DNA of 64,000 nucleotides from NORP240 sp038134485 (lineage in GTDB: Bacteria; Pseudomonadota; Gammaproteobacteria; Pseudomonadales; Pseudohongiellaceae): the NCBI GenBank assembly GCA_038134485.1, contig JAYPVG010000007.1, positions 1 to 64,000 of the forward strand, in the 5' to 3' direction. Positions 7,070 through 15,615 of the stretch are shown here, piece after piece. Numbering within the stretch: the first letter of the stretch is position 1; each line of letters opens with the position of its first letter. Position numbers and translations under genes: made by a program. The notes under the pieces are model-generated. The model did no database searches, was not told where the DNA came from, and saw only the letters and a list, made by a program, of their open reading frames with translations.

Positions 7070-8288
7070 CTACAGTATAGTTCACCCTCCAAAGAAAACA
7101 CGCGAGCTTGGTTTGTTAGCCACCGAATCTAACCGGCTTGGGGTCGACGCGATCGACTACGAGTTGCACATGCGACACGCCCTTCAACTGGCGGAAACTG
7201 TCCTTACCACCACGCCCAATCCGCGGGTTGGATGTGTGGTAGTTGCTGCACGCGATAATAATCTGGTGGTGGGTGAAGGGTGGCATCAGCAACCGGGAAC
7301 CGCGCATGCGGAAGTCAACGCGCTGGCGCAGGCAGGACAGCGGGCCGCCGGGAGTACCGTCTTTGTGAGCCTTGAACCCTGTGCCCATCACGGCAAAACG
7401 CCGCCCTGCGTCGAAGCATTGATCGAGGCGCAGGTCGGGCGGGTGGTCATCGCGTCCCTGGATCCCTACCCCGAAGTGGCGGGCAGGGGAGTCGCTGCTC
7501 TCGAAGCTGCCGGGATCGAAGTCATACATCTTACAGATTTCGAGCAGCGGGCCACTTCCCTCAATGCGGGCTATTTCAAACGCCTTAACACTGGCCGCCC
7601 TTTTGTGCGCTGCAAATTGGCCATGAGTCTCGACGGTCGCACTGCCGCTGCTTCCGGCGAAAGCAAGTGGATAAGCGGCCCGCAAGCGCGCGCTGAAGTC
7701 CAGCGCCTGCGAGCATCCAGCTGCGCAATCATTACCGGCGTCGATACCGTTCTGCAGGACAATCCTGCTTTGACCGTGAGGCACGATGAGCTACAACTGA
7801 CAGAGGAACAGCGGCAGAGAAATACATTCGCGCTGGCGCGGCAACCGTTGCGTGTGGTGTTGGATTCACGATTGCGTACTCCGCTCGAAGCTCAATTACT
7901 GAAGCAGCCTGGCGCTACCCGGTTGTTTACCGTGGTTAACCCGGAAATCGAGTTTCCGGGCGATACCGAGGTTGTCCGCATAACGGGACATGGCCGATGG
8001 GGTGACAGAGTTGATCCCGGCGCTGTGTTAGAATTCCTGGCTTCGAGTCAAAACATAAATGAGGTACTGCTGGAAGCAGGCCCGACACTGAGTGGCGCTT
8101 TTGTGCAGGCAGGACTGGTAGACGAATTGATTATCTTTGTTGCCGGAAAACTTCTGGGTAGCGACGGTCGGCCCCTCATGGAATTACCGGGGCTGGAATC
8201 GATGTCGGACCAGATTGCAATGAACATCAGCAGCATTTCGAGGGTGGGTGACGATTGCCGCATCGTTGCTACCTTCAATTCTGCCTGA
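7026..8288 (+). CDS. ribD: Bifunctional pyrimidine deaminase/reductase RibD
   Basis: Catalyses steps two and three of riboflavin synthesis: deamination of the GTP cyclohydrolase II product, then NADPH reduction of the ribosyl chain. The N-terminal deaminase domain shows the zinc motifs HAEVNAL and EPCAHHGKTPPC. The C-terminal reductase domain begins near KLAMSLDGRTAAASGES and ends with EAGPTLSGAFVQAGLVDEL. The start is uncertain. ATG 7026 (AGAGAG site) gives 420 aa and a 44-base overlap with nrdR but about 45 extra residues. TTG 7164 or ATG 7170 gives about 372 aa, close to the E. coli length of 367. I list the longer form because of its ribosome site. ribE follows after 18 bases. Confidence 0.93.
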   Translation: MSSPAIAVLKTSLADYSIVHPPKKTRELGLLATESNRLGVDAIDYELHMRHALQLAETVLTTTPNPRVGCVVVAARDNNLVVGEGWHQQPGTAHAEVNALAQAGQRAAGSTVFVSLEPCAHHGKTPPCVEALIEAQVGRVVIASLDPYPEVAGRGVAALEAAGIEVIHLTDFEQRATSLNAGYFKRLNTGRPFVRCKLAMSLDGRTAAASGESKWISGPQARAEVQRLRASSCAIITGVDTVLQDNPALTVRHDELQLTEEQRQRNTFALARQPLRVVLDSRLRTPLEAQLLKQPGATRLFTVVNPEIEFPGDTEVVRITGHGRWGDRVDPGAVLEFLASSQNINEVLLEAGPTLSGAFVQAGLVDELIIFVAGKLLGSDGRPLMELPGLESMSDQIAMNISSISRVGDDCRIVATFNSA

Positions 8289-8306
8289 CGCGGCAGGCCT
8301 TGCACC

Positions 8307-8984
8307 ATGTTTACAGGAATTATTGAGGCTATCGGTACTATTGCCGACCTGCGACAGCGGGACAATGAATGGCGGTTAACAGTCGTCAGCGGCAAACTGG
8401 ATCTGTCGGATGTCAAGTTGGGCGACAGCATTGCCGTGAGTGGTGCCTGTCTGACGGTGGTCGCGCTGGATGGCAATGGTTTCGAGGCTGATGTCTCCAA
8501 TGAAACCATGCGTCTGACCAGCCTGGGTCTGCTGGAACAGGGATCGGCGGTGAACCTTGAGAAAGCGTTGCAGCCTACCAGTCGGCTGGGCGGCCACATT
8601 GTCAGCGGTCACGTGGACGGAGTCGGGGAGCTGGAAAGCCTAGAGCCTGATGGTAAGAGCTGGCGTCTGGTATTCAAGGTGCCAGATAACCTGGCGCGCT
8701 ATATCGCCACCAAGGGTTCGATCTGCATTGACGGCGTCAGCCTGACCGTAAACGAAGTTGATGGGGCCAGGTTTGCCGTTAATATAATTCCCCATACCCA
8801 AAAGGAAACGGTTATTCAATATTATCAACAGGGCTGCAAGGTAAATCTCGAGGTGGATCTGGTCAGCCGATACCTGGAAAGGTTGTTGCTCGGAGATGAG
8901 GCGGCAAATCCAGAAAAATCAACTTCATCGCTGACAAGAGAGTTTCTGGCGCAACATGGATTCGATGGTAAAGAGAGTAATTAG
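8307..8984 (+). CDS. ribE: Riboflavin synthase, alpha subunit
   Basis: 225 aa with the hallmark start MFTGIIEAIG and two tandem lumazine-binding (beta-barrel) domains, roughly 1-97 and 98-195. Each has a GDSIAVSGACLTV-like block (here GSICIDGVSLTVNEV in the second). It dismutates two molecules of 6,7-dimethyl-8-ribityllumazine to riboflavin plus the pyrimidine precursor. The last 20-25 residues (EKSTSSLTREFLAQHGF) are an extra tail. It sits between ribD and ribBA in the same orientation, 28 bases before the latter. The enzyme is called ribC in E. coli and ribE in many other annotations. Confidence 0.96.
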   Translation: MFTGIIEAIGTIADLRQRDNEWRLTVVSGKLDLSDVKLGDSIAVSGACLTVVALDGNGFEADVSNETMRLTSLGLLEQGSAVNLEKALQPTSRLGGHIVSGHVDGVGELESLEPDGKSWRLVFKVPDNLARYIATKGSICIDGVSLTVNEVDGARFAVNIIPHTQKETVIQYYQQGCKVNLEVDLVSRYLERLLLGDEAANPEKSTSSLTREFLAQHGFDGKESN

Positions 8985-9012
8985 CAGGGATACGATTAAC
9001 GGTTAAAACCCC

Positions 9013-10122
9013 ATGGAACTGAACACAACTGCAGAGCTAATTGAAGATATTCGACAGGGTAAGATGGTTATCCTGATGGACGACGAGGAGCGCGAGAATG
9101 AGGGAGACCTCGTAATTGCTGCGGAACGTGTTCGGACCGAGGATGTAAATTTCATGGCAATGAATGCAAGGGGACTGATCTGCCTGACCCTGACGCAGGA
9201 GCGTTGTGAATTTCTCAAATTACCGCTGATGGTGAACAGCAACCAGACACCATTCAACACAAATTTTACTGTATCGATTGAGGCAGCCAACGGGGTGACC
9301 ACTGGAATTTCGGCGGCCGACCGGGCGCGAACAATCCAGGTCGCAGTGGCGCGGGATGCGAAACCCGAAGATATAATCCAACCAGGCCATATATTTCCCA
9401 TAATGGCCCAGCCAGGTGGTGTCTTGCGTCGCGCGGGACACACCGAGGCGGGGTGCGACCTGGCTCGTCTAGCAGGCTATAGCGCGGCCTCGGCTATCGT
9501 AGAAATAATGAATGATGATGGCAGCATGGCGCGTCGCTCGGACCTGGAGCGGTTTGCGCAAAAGCATCAGCTTAAGATCGGTACCATCACTGATCTTATA
9601 CACTATCGGATTGCCAATGAGCACACTGTAATCAAGCAGGAAAGCCGCGATCTGAACACCGAATTTGGTGTGTTCCAGTTGCACACCTATCATGATTCGA
9701 TCACCGGCTCCACGCATCTGGCATTTACCCGGGGTGAAATATCGACGGACGAGCCAGTTTTGGTTAGGGTGCATATTCCGAGCACCCTGCGTGATCTGTG
9801 TCAGGCTTACAATGCGTCTGGCACCAGCTGGTCGTTCAGTAAAGCATTGGAAAGAATTGCAGAAGAGGGCAAGGGCGTTGCGGTCCTGCTGTCCGGAGAT
9901 GATTACCCGGAAGATATCTACAGTAGTATTGCCGCCATGCTGGACAGCGAGCGTTCGCCAGGTTCTGGCAGCGGGGCCGGCACCGATCTGACCATCGGTA
10001 CCGGATCGCAGATTCTGCGCGATCTGGGGGTTGGCAAAATGCGCTTGCTAAGTTACCCGGCGCGTTTTGCTATTTCAGGGTTCGACCTGGAAGTTGTAGA
10101 ATTCGTACCTTTTCAGGAATGA
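9013..10122 (+). CDS. ribBA: RibBA: DHBP synthase with degenerate GTP cyclohydrolase II domain
   Basis: 369 aa. Residues 1 to about 200 are 3,4-dihydroxy-2-butanone-4-phosphate synthase, with DDEERENEGDLVIAAE (acidic Mg site), GLICLTLT and RRAGHTEAGCDLARLAG intact. It converts ribulose 5-phosphate into the four-carbon unit of lumazine. The rest aligns with GTP cyclohydrolase II, but the expected zinc motif (ECLTGDxFxSxRCDC) is replaced by STLRDLCQAYNASGTSWSF and the following catalytic LRQEGRGIGL block reads VLLSGDDYPEDIY. The second domain is therefore probably inactive for GTP. Hybrid proteins of this kind, with an inactive or altered C-terminal half, are known in Gammaproteobacteria. A complete ribA lies about 2.6 kb downstream. 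Confidence 0.93.
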   Translation: MELNTTAELIEDIRQGKMVILMDDEERENEGDLVIAAERVRTEDVNFMAMNARGLICLTLTQERCEFLKLPLMVNSNQTPFNTNFTVSIEAANGVTTGISAADRARTIQVAVARDAKPEDIIQPGHIFPIMAQPGGVLRRAGHTEAGCDLARLAGYSAASAIVEIMNDDGSMARRSDLERFAQKHQLKIGTITDLIHYRIANEHTVIKQESRDLNTEFGVFQLHTYHDSITGSTHLAFTRGEISTDEPVLVRVHIPSTLRDLCQAYNASGTSWSFSKALERIAEEGKGVAVLLSGDDYPEDIYSSIAAMLDSERSPGSGSGAGTDLTIGTGSQILRDLGVGKMRLLSYPARFAISGFDLEVVEFVPFQE

Positions 10123-10178
10123 TTTCTCAGAAGCGGTCGAAATAGTTACCAGCGCGACGGGAGTAGGCGAGGAAAATT

Positions 10179-10649
10179 ATGGCTAACATCAAAACCATCG
10201 AAGGGGATTACAACTCCGGGTCGGTGAATATTGCCCTGGTAGTGTCGCGCTTTAACAGTTTTATCGTTGAACACCTGGTATCCGGAGCGATAGATGCATT
10301 ACGGAAACACGGCGTGCCGGAAAAAGATATCACCATAATCAAGGCACCGGGTGCATTTGAATTGCCGCTTGTCGCCAAGCGGGCGATAGACAACGGTGGC
10401 TATGACGCGGTAATCGCGCTTGGAGCAGTTATTCGCGGCGGTACCCCCCATTTCGAGTATGTAGCCGGGGAATGTGTAAAAGGCCTCAGTCAGGTGAGCC
10501 TGACATCCAATGTGCCGGTGGCATTCGGCGTGTTGACGGTGGATACCATCGAACAGGCAATTGAACGCGCCGGAACAAAGGCTGGTAATAAAGGTGCGGA
10601 AGCAGCTTTGGCCGCCCTGGAAACCCTCAGCGTGTTGCGCAAAATTTAA
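10179..10649 (+). CDS. ribH: 6,7-dimethyl-8-ribityllumazine synthase
   Basis: 156 aa, the usual length. Condenses the ribityl-pyrimidine with DHBP to lumazine, the substrate of riboflavin synthase, and typically forms pentamers or 60-mer shells. Family blocks are visible: ALVVSRFNSFIVEHL near the N-terminus, IIKAPGAFELPLVAKRA, ALGAVIRGGTPHFEYVAGEC and PVAFGVLTVDTIEQAIERAG with the conserved NKGAEAA end. AGGCGAGGAAAAT precedes the ATG. It is followed by nusB after 31 bases, the common gammaproteobacterial order. Its product may also serve as antenna cofactor for the FeS-type photolyase encoded at 43706, by analogy with characterised members of that class. Confidence 0.97.
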   Translation: MANIKTIEGDYNSGSVNIALVVSRFNSFIVEHLVSGAIDALRKHGVPEKDITIIKAPGAFELPLVAKRAIDNGGYDAVIALGAVIRGGTPHFEYVAGECVKGLSQVSLTSNVPVAFGVLTVDTIEQAIERAGTKAGNKGAEAALAALETLSVLRKI

Positions 10650-10680
10650 CACCGAATCTTAATTCTTTTGCACGGTTCCT

Positions 10681-11142
10681 GTGACCAGCCAGCCAGCAAT
10701 TTCAATCAGACCCAAGCTCGCCCAGCGGCGCAAAGCGCGAAAGCTGGCGATGCAGGCCTTGTATCAATGGCAGTTGAATGGTGGCGAACTACTGGATATA
10801 GAAGCTCAGTTTCGCGCAGAATTTACCGGCAAGACAGACTGGGAATATTTTCATGATGTATTTTCTGCAATAGTCAATCAATCCGATGAGCTTGATAACT
10901 TACTTGGGCCTCGCCTTGACAGAAAAATAAGTACACTTGACCCGGTTGAAAAAGCCATCCTATGGATAGGTACCTTTGAGTTAAAGCGGCGAATTGATAT
11001 TCCCTATCGAGTGGTTATTAGTGAATGTGTGGAGTTGGCCAAGTCTTTCGGTGCGACCGACAGTCATAAATACGTCAACGGTGTACTGGACAAGCTGGTG
11101 TCGGACCTGCGCCCTGAGGAAACAGGAAAAGCAAAAAAGTAA
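10681..11142 (+). CDS. nusB: Transcription antitermination protein NusB
   Basis: 153 aa, all-helical RNA-binding protein that with NusE (S10) recognises boxA and supports rRNA antitermination. Family features are RRKARKLAMQALYQWQLNGG at the N-terminus, DRKISTLDPVEKAILWIGTFEL in the middle and PYRVVISECVELAKSFGATDSHKYVNGVLDKL near the end. The start is GTG at 10681. No strong ribosome site is seen (TTCCT only), and coupling to ribH across the 31-base gap may help translation. It lies between ribH and thiL in the same orientation. Confidence 0.96.
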   Translation: MTSQPAISIRPKLAQRRKARKLAMQALYQWQLNGGELLDIEAQFRAEFTGKTDWEYFHDVFSAIVNQSDELDNLLGPRLDRKISTLDPVEKAILWIGTFELKRRIDIPYRVVISECVELAKSFGATDSHKYVNGVLDKLVSDLRPEETGKAKK

Positions 11143-11162
11143 CGCAGAGAACGCACTGGGCT

Positions 11163-12194
11163 ATGTCTCAATCAGAGTTTGACATTATCGAGAGATATTT
11201 TCGTGATTCGGGCCTCTGTTTTGAGGGACGGGGGATAGATCTCGCGATCGGTGATGATTGCGCGCTGTTGAGAATTGATGAAAACGATCAGTTAGCCATG
11301 TCCATGGATCTATTGCAGGAAGGCGTCCATTTTCCGGTTGGAGCCGTCCCCGAGCTATTGGGTCAGCGCGCACTCGCGGTAAACCTCAGCGACCTTGCGG
11401 CTGCGGGCGCCGAACCAGTGTGTTTTACGCTTGGATTGAGCATACCCGAGGCGTGCGATGACTGGCTTGAGGCATTCAGTACCGGACTGCGCAAAGTGGC
11501 CGCGCGCTTTAATTGCCCGTTGGTGGGCGGTGATCTCATCCGTGGCTCGCTACAAATTGCGATCCAGGTGCAGGGGCGCGTGCCCAGAGGCAAGGCGCTG
11601 CTGCGCCAGGGTGCACGTCAGGGCCACCAGGTTTATGTGACCGGCACGCTGGGCGATGCTGCCGCTGCTCTGGCATTGTTTAAGAGCCTGGATAACGCCG
11701 GTCAGCCGACTGCGGCGAATTCGCCTCTGCTTGAGAATCGACTTGCTGCCCGACATCGCGATCATTTTATTAACAGGTTCTATTGCCCCGAACCACGCGT
11801 GGCTGTTGGCATTGCAGTTAGGGGCATGGCTAGCGCCGCGATAGATCTGTCCGACGGACTCCTCAGTGATCTGGGGCATATAGTGAAAGCGAGCGGAGTT
11901 GGCGCTCAGCTCGATCTTGCACAGTTGCCATTGTCTGAGGCCATGCGCGAGTGCGTGGTTAAAGAGGATCGCGCACACCTGGCACTCTGTGGCGGTGATG
12001 ATTATGAACTCTGTATTATCGTACCCCGCGAGCATTGCGTGGCAGTAGAGGATGCAGTGGCCAGTCTCGATACTAAACTGACCCTGATCGGAGAGATAGT
12101 AACCGGCCAGGGAGTGAAATGCCTGGATAGTTCCGGCAAACCGGTTGATGTCCGGCAGTCAGGTTACAGGCACTTCGACGAGGATGACCGATGA
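11163..12194 (+). CDS. thiL: Thiamine-monophosphate kinase
   Basis: 343 aa. Phosphorylates thiamine monophosphate with ATP to make thiamine diphosphate, the cofactor used by Dxs encoded at 18237. PurM-like fold: the N-terminal FDIIERYF, the magnesium/ATP acidic clusters (AIGDDCALL; SMDLLQEGVHF), the DLAAAGAEPVCFTLGLSIP block, and GGDLIRGSLQIAIQ. The C-terminal half has AIDLSDGLLSDLGHI and CGGDDYELC, typical of ThiL. It shares a four-base overlap (ATGA) with pgpA, giving translational coupling. The C-terminal sequence is complete. Confidence 0.96.
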   Translation: MSQSEFDIIERYFRDSGLCFEGRGIDLAIGDDCALLRIDENDQLAMSMDLLQEGVHFPVGAVPELLGQRALAVNLSDLAAAGAEPVCFTLGLSIPEACDDWLEAFSTGLRKVAARFNCPLVGGDLIRGSLQIAIQVQGRVPRGKALLRQGARQGHQVYVTGTLGDAAAALALFKSLDNAGQPTAANSPLLENRLAARHRDHFINRFYCPEPRVAVGIAVRGMASAAIDLSDGLLSDLGHIVKASGVGAQLDLAQLPLSEAMRECVVKEDRAHLALCGGDDYELCIIVPREHCVAVEDAVASLDTKLTLIGEIVTGQGVKCLDSSGKPVDVRQSGYRHFDEDDR

Positions 12195-12667
12195 GTGTGG
12201 CCGTTAATATCTGGCGTAATCCGATCCATTTTCTGGCTTTCGGATTTGGCAGCGGCCTTTCTCCCCTGGCACCGGGTACCTGCGGAACGGCTGTGGCTGT
12301 AGTTCTGTACATTTTTCTTCCTCCGATGCACTGGTCTGTCTATCTGCTAATGATCGCGTTAACGTTCGCGGCGGGAATCTGGCTATGTGGCAAAACCAGC
12401 AAGGATTTGGGCGTCCATGATCATGGCGGTATAGTTTGGGATGAATTCGTGGGTTACTGGGTGACCATGTTCATGGCGCCCTCTGGCTGGGAGTGGGTGC
12501 TGGGAGGATTCATTGTCTTCCGATTACTGGATATATTGAAACCCTGGCCTATAAAGTGGTTTGACTCGCGCTACACTGGTGGCTGGGGGATCATGGTAGA
12601 TGATGCCGTAGCGGGTATAATAGGGGCATTGGGTTTGCATGCGGTGGCACTTTTATTGGCGTCCTAG
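12191..12667 (+). CDS. pgpA: Phosphatidylglycerophosphatase A
   Basis: 158 aa inner-membrane enzyme that removes phosphate from phosphatidylglycerophosphate, the last step of phosphatidylglycerol synthesis. The N-terminal block FLAFGFGSGLSPLAPGTCGT and the acidic motif GGIVWDEFVGYWVTMF are diagnostic. Membrane segments are visible at about 31-47, 49-67 and 90-115, with the DDAVAG motif near the end. Starts inside the thiL stop (ATGA overlap). thiL-pgpA is a common gammaproteobacterial pair. Confidence 0.95.
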   Translation: MSVAVNIWRNPIHFLAFGFGSGLSPLAPGTCGTAVAVVLYIFLPPMHWSVYLLMIALTFAAGIWLCGKTSKDLGVHDHGGIVWDEFVGYWVTMFMAPSGWEWVLGGFIVFRLLDILKPWPIKWFDSRYTGGWGIMVDDAVAGIIGALGLHAVALLLAS

Positions 12668-12702
12668 GCGCGAGTTACTCAATAAGATCGAGGAAGGTTG
12701 CA

Positions 12703-13290
12703 TTGACAATTAAGTACGTTGCTTCAGCGCGCTTACCCACTCAGTGGGGGGTGTTTACCATTCACGGGTTCGAAGACGACGATAGCGGCAAAGAACACGT
12801 GGCACTGGTAATGGGCGACACCTGCAGCGACGAGCCCATTTTGACGCGAATTCATTCGGAATGTCTGACTGGCGATTGTCTCTTCAGTCAGCGCTGCGAT
12901 TGCGGACCGCAGTTGCAGTTTGCGATCGAAAGTGTCGCTGCTGAAGGACGGGGACTGATTCTTTATTTGCGACAGGAAGGGCGAGGCATTGGACTGCTAA
13001 ACAAAATCAAAGCTTACGAATTACAGGATCTGGGTGCCGATACAGTGGAAGCGAACGAGCAGCTCGGTTTCGACGCCGACGGCCGCGAATATCGGATCTG
13101 TCAGCCGATGCTCGCGCATTTTGACGTAAAACGCGTCCGCTTGCTAACCAATAATCCACGCAAAGTGGAAGCAATGGAAGACATGGGCATCGAAGTTGTC
13201 GACCGCTTGCCAATTCATGTCGGCATCAATTCCCACAACGAAGGTTATCTGGCAGCGAAAATCGATAAACTGGGTCACCTGGAAAGGTGA
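12703..13290 (+). CDS. ribA: GTP cyclohydrolase II (stand-alone)
   Basis: 195 aa. Opens GTP to 2,5-diamino-6-ribosylamino-pyrimidinone phosphate, the first step of riboflavin synthesis. The zinc cysteines are C54, C65 and C67 (SECLTGDCLFSQRCDCG), the same numbers as in E. coli RibA. The catalytic block LYLRQEGRGIGLLNKIKAYE and the C-terminal VRLLTNNPRKVEAMEDMGI are intact. The start is TTG at 12703, with GAGGAAGG about six bases upstream. It follows pgpA after 35 bases on the same strand and probably compensates for the degenerate domain of RibBA. The next gene begins inside its 3' end. Confidence 0.96.
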   Translation: MTIKYVASARLPTQWGVFTIHGFEDDDSGKEHVALVMGDTCSDEPILTRIHSECLTGDCLFSQRCDCGPQLQFAIESVAAEGRGLILYLRQEGRGIGLLNKIKAYELQDLGADTVEANEQLGFDADGREYRICQPMLAHFDVKRVRLLTNNPRKVEAMEDMGIEVVDRLPIHVGINSHNEGYLAAKIDKLGHLER

Positions 13291-13948
13291 CAGACAGGGA
13301 TTTACGCCGATTAGCATTCTGGTAGATATATTGCGCCACGGACAGCCGCAGGGCGGCGAGGTTTTGCGCGGCCGAGTGGATCATCCGCTTTCCGAGCAGG
13401 GCTGGCAGCAAATGTGGCGGTCCGTGAATTTACAGCCTGAATCGCAGTCGGCCATGGCCGATTCACTGGCCTGGGATGAGATAATTACCTCGCCCCTGCA
13501 ACGTTGCCGCAGTTTTGCCGAAAAACTGTCGGATCTGACCAATCTGCCGGTAAGCGTCAATGCTGATTGGCAGGAAATCGATTACGGCGACTGGGACGGC
13601 ATGTCTTTGTCTGATTGGCGCCACGCCGCCGCCGAGCAATTCAGGGAATTCCGTCGCGACCTGTCGGCACTTAAACCACCCAATGGTGAATCCTTTATCC
13701 AGTTTCGTGACCGGATACTGGGAGCCTGGCAGCAGGTACTGGACAGGCCACAGGGCAGTCGAGTATTGCTGGTTACCCATGGCGGAGTGATGCGTGTAGT
13801 TCTGCCGACAGTGCTGGGTATGCCACTCAATCAGACCGGGGTGCTGGAAATTCCGTTTGCCTGCCTTAGCCGAGTGCAGGTACAGGGCCAGGGAGACGGG
13901 CAGCAGACCCGATTACTGGCGCATAACGTGGGGGATGGCAAAAGCTAG
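13217..13948 (+). CDS. Histidine phosphatase, CobC-like (alpha-ribazole phosphatase)
   Basis: A member of the histidine phosphatase superfamily: phosphohistidine motif DILRHGQP, Arg/Glu positions in RGRVDHPLSEQGWQQM, the DYGDWDGMSL block, and the second catalytic His in LLVTHGGVMRV. In the cobalamin pathway CobC removes the phosphate from alpha-ribazole or cobalamin phosphate. That role is inferred from motif type and from btuF and cobO next door. The start is unclear. ATG 13217 (243 aa) lies inside ribA in another frame, while homology begins only near 13318, where no good ATG exists. A few dozen N-terminal residues may therefore be untranslated. It is convergent with btuF. Confidence 0.8.
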   Translation: MSASIPTTKVIWQRKSINWVTWKGDRQGFTPISILVDILRHGQPQGGEVLRGRVDHPLSEQGWQQMWRSVNLQPESQSAMADSLAWDEIITSPLQRCRSFAEKLSDLTNLPVSVNADWQEIDYGDWDGMSLSDWRHAAAEQFREFRRDLSALKPPNGESFIQFRDRILGAWQQVLDRPQGSRVLLVTHGGVMRVVLPTVLGMPLNQTGVLEIPFACLSRVQVQGQGDGQQTRLLAHNVGDGKS

Positions 13949-14047
13949 TTCGGCTTTGTCCGATTTAGAAATCAAATACCGCAATGGGTTGGAGCTGCGG
14001 TGGAACAGATACCCCCGAGGCGGGACATGCTCTCAGGCTACGGGCAA

Positions 14048-14944
14048 CTAATGACTTCGTGCCCGATCGATCTGCTCGCACATCTGTGAAACACCGGTCA
14101 GCGCCCTTGGTGTATGTCGTTGCACCAGGTCGGGTGGAATGAAATACAGGTGACCGGCTGCGACTGCTTCCATTTGCGGCCAATCGCGCCAGTTGTCAAG
14201 CCACTCGGGTCGCGCGATATCCATGCCGCTGGCAATAATCACCTGGGGATTTCTTGCCAGCACCGACTCGGTATCGACCTTCGGTGCCATGAGTGACAGG
14301 TCGGCGAAAATATTCAGCCCGCCGCAAAGAGTTATCATGTCATTGATCAGTTCATTGCCGCCCGCAGTGATTAATGGTGAATCCCATACCTGGTAAAAAA
14401 CCCGCACGCCGCTTTGGCCGCTGTAGGTTGCCCGCAATTGCCTCAGGGTCGCGGTAAACTGCTCACTGACCTTATGCGCGCTTTTTTCTGTGCCGGCCAG
14501 TATCGCAAGCCTTTCCAGGTGCGTGGGTATATTTTGCAGTTCGCGGGGTTCAGCCACGTAGACGGTGAGCCCCAATTGACGCAGGCGTTCGATGGCGGCG
14601 GAAGGATTGCCGGATTTCCATGACTCCACAAGGTCCGGCTGCAGAGCAACGATTGCCTCGAGATCAATCAGGTCGTGGCGCCCGATGACCGGCAGGCTGG
14701 CAGCCGCAGGAGGAAAGTCGCTGAACTCAACTACGCCCACAATTTTATCTCCGGCGTTGATTGCAAACAGCATCTCAGTGAGAGAGGGCGCGAGGCTAAC
14801 AATTCTGCTCGCCGGTTGTTCGAGCTCAACAAGCGTGCCCTCGTCGTCGATAACCTCAATGGCGGCAAGGGAAGTTGTCGTTATGAGGCTCAGAAAGGTC
14901 GTTCCGAGCAGTTGCCTGAGCCGGTTTGCCATTTTACTGCTCAT
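14048..14944 (-). CDS. btuF: Cobalamin-binding periplasmic protein BtuF
   Basis: 298 aa, class III (helical-backbone) periplasmic binding protein. The signal peptide ends near residue 28 (SLITTTSLAAIE). Two lobes follow: the first has ASRIVSLAPSLTEMLFAINAG and GRHDLIDLEAIVALQPDLV; the second has LITAGGNELINDMITLCGGLNIF and VLARNPQVIIASG. It carries vitamin B12 to an ABC importer. The BtuCD permease and ATPase are not in the window. Its start overlaps the cobO stop by one base (TGATG), so both are one transcript running leftwards. Together with the riboswitch-controlled receptor at 48012 this indicates corrinoid uptake. A siderophore-binding role is less likely given cobO. Confidence 0.9.
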   Translation of the reverse strand: MSSKMANRLRQLLGTTFLSLITTTSLAAIEVIDDEGTLVELEQPASRIVSLAPSLTEMLFAINAGDKIVGVVEFSDFPPAAASLPVIGRHDLIDLEAIVALQPDLVESWKSGNPSAAIERLRQLGLTVYVAEPRELQNIPTHLERLAILAGTEKSAHKVSEQFTATLRQLRATYSGQSGVRVFYQVWDSPLITAGGNELINDMITLCGGLNIFADLSLMAPKVDTESVLARNPQVIIASGMDIARPEWLDNWRDWPQMEAVAAGHLYFIPPDLVQRHTPRALTGVSQMCEQIDRARSH

Positions 14945-15558
14945 CAGTAGTCGATTCCTTTCTGGACCTTGATGCCGTCATTGAACGCGTGCTTGGTGTC
15001 CTGGATAACGCTCACCGTATCGGCCATGTCGATCAGGTCCTGGCCGGCATTGCGGCCGGTGACAATAACGTGCTGTCGCTCAGGTCGGGCTGCCAGTGTC
15101 TGGAGAACTTTTTGTTTATCCAGATAGCCGTAAGTGAGCATGTAGGTGAGTTCGTCCAGAAGTACCACGCTGATGCTTGTATCGGACAGCAGTCGCTCGG
15201 CCTCACTCCAGGTTTTCTCGGCCGCCGCAATATCGGAGTCCCGATCCTGGGTTTCCCAGGTAAAGCCCGTTGCCATGAGATGGAATTCAACAAGTGGATT
15301 GTTCCGGAACAACAGATGCTCGCCGCACTCCCAGGTGCCTTTAATGAACTGCACGACACCGCAGCGTAATCCGTGACCGAGGCTGCGGGCTACCATGCCG
15401 AAAGCCGAGGAACTCTTGCCTTTGCCGTTCCCGGTCATCACTACCAGCAAGCCCTTGTCTCGGGTTGCCCTCGCAATCTGACTGTCCACATGAGCCTTCT
15501 TTCGTTGCATGGCCTTCTTATGTCGGGCGGCTCGCTCTGGTGACGTCTTGCTGGTCAT
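14944..15558 (-). CDS. cobO: Cob(I)alamin adenosyltransferase
   Basis: 204 aa, BtuR/CobO/CobA class. Transfers the adenosyl group of ATP to reduced corrinoids, making adenosylcobalamin. The P-loop GNGKGKSSSAFGM (residues 43-55), the acidic LLDELTYML block and the C-terminal IQDTKHAFNDGIKVQKGID are family features. The N-terminal 35 residues are basic. Cytosolic. It precedes btuF with a one-base overlap (cobO-btuF). The 209-base upstream region, shared with a plus-strand gene, shows no cobalamin riboswitch box and only a short hairpin (15600-15615). Called btuR in E. coli. Confidence 0.95.
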   Translation of the reverse strand: MTSKTSPERAARHKKAMQRKKAHVDSQIARATRDKGLLVVMTGNGKGKSSSAFGMVARSLGHGLRCGVVQFIKGTWECGEHLLFRNNPLVEFHLMATGFTWETQDRDSDIAAAEKTWSEAERLLSDTSISVVLLDELTYMLTYGYLDKQKVLQTLAARPERQHVIVTGRNAGQDLIDMADTVSVIQDTKHAFNDGIKVQKGIDY

Positions 15559-15599
15559 GGTCTGTTGAATTCAACGCTGGTCAGCGCTTCTCTAGGTGT

Positions 15600-15615
15600 T
15601 TGCCGGGATCGGCAA
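15600..15615. promoter_or_regulatory. Short hairpin between cobO and the divergent secreted gene
   Basis: TTGCCG (15600-15605) and CGGCAA (15610-15615) make a 6-bp stem with loop GGAT in the cobO leader. Function unknown. It could be an operator or a leader hairpin. Confidence 0.3.

Noticed and set aside
13949..14047. Glycine-riboswitch-like phrase
   Set aside because: Only a fragment resembles the aptamer and no gene follows on that strand. Kept only as a very weak finding.
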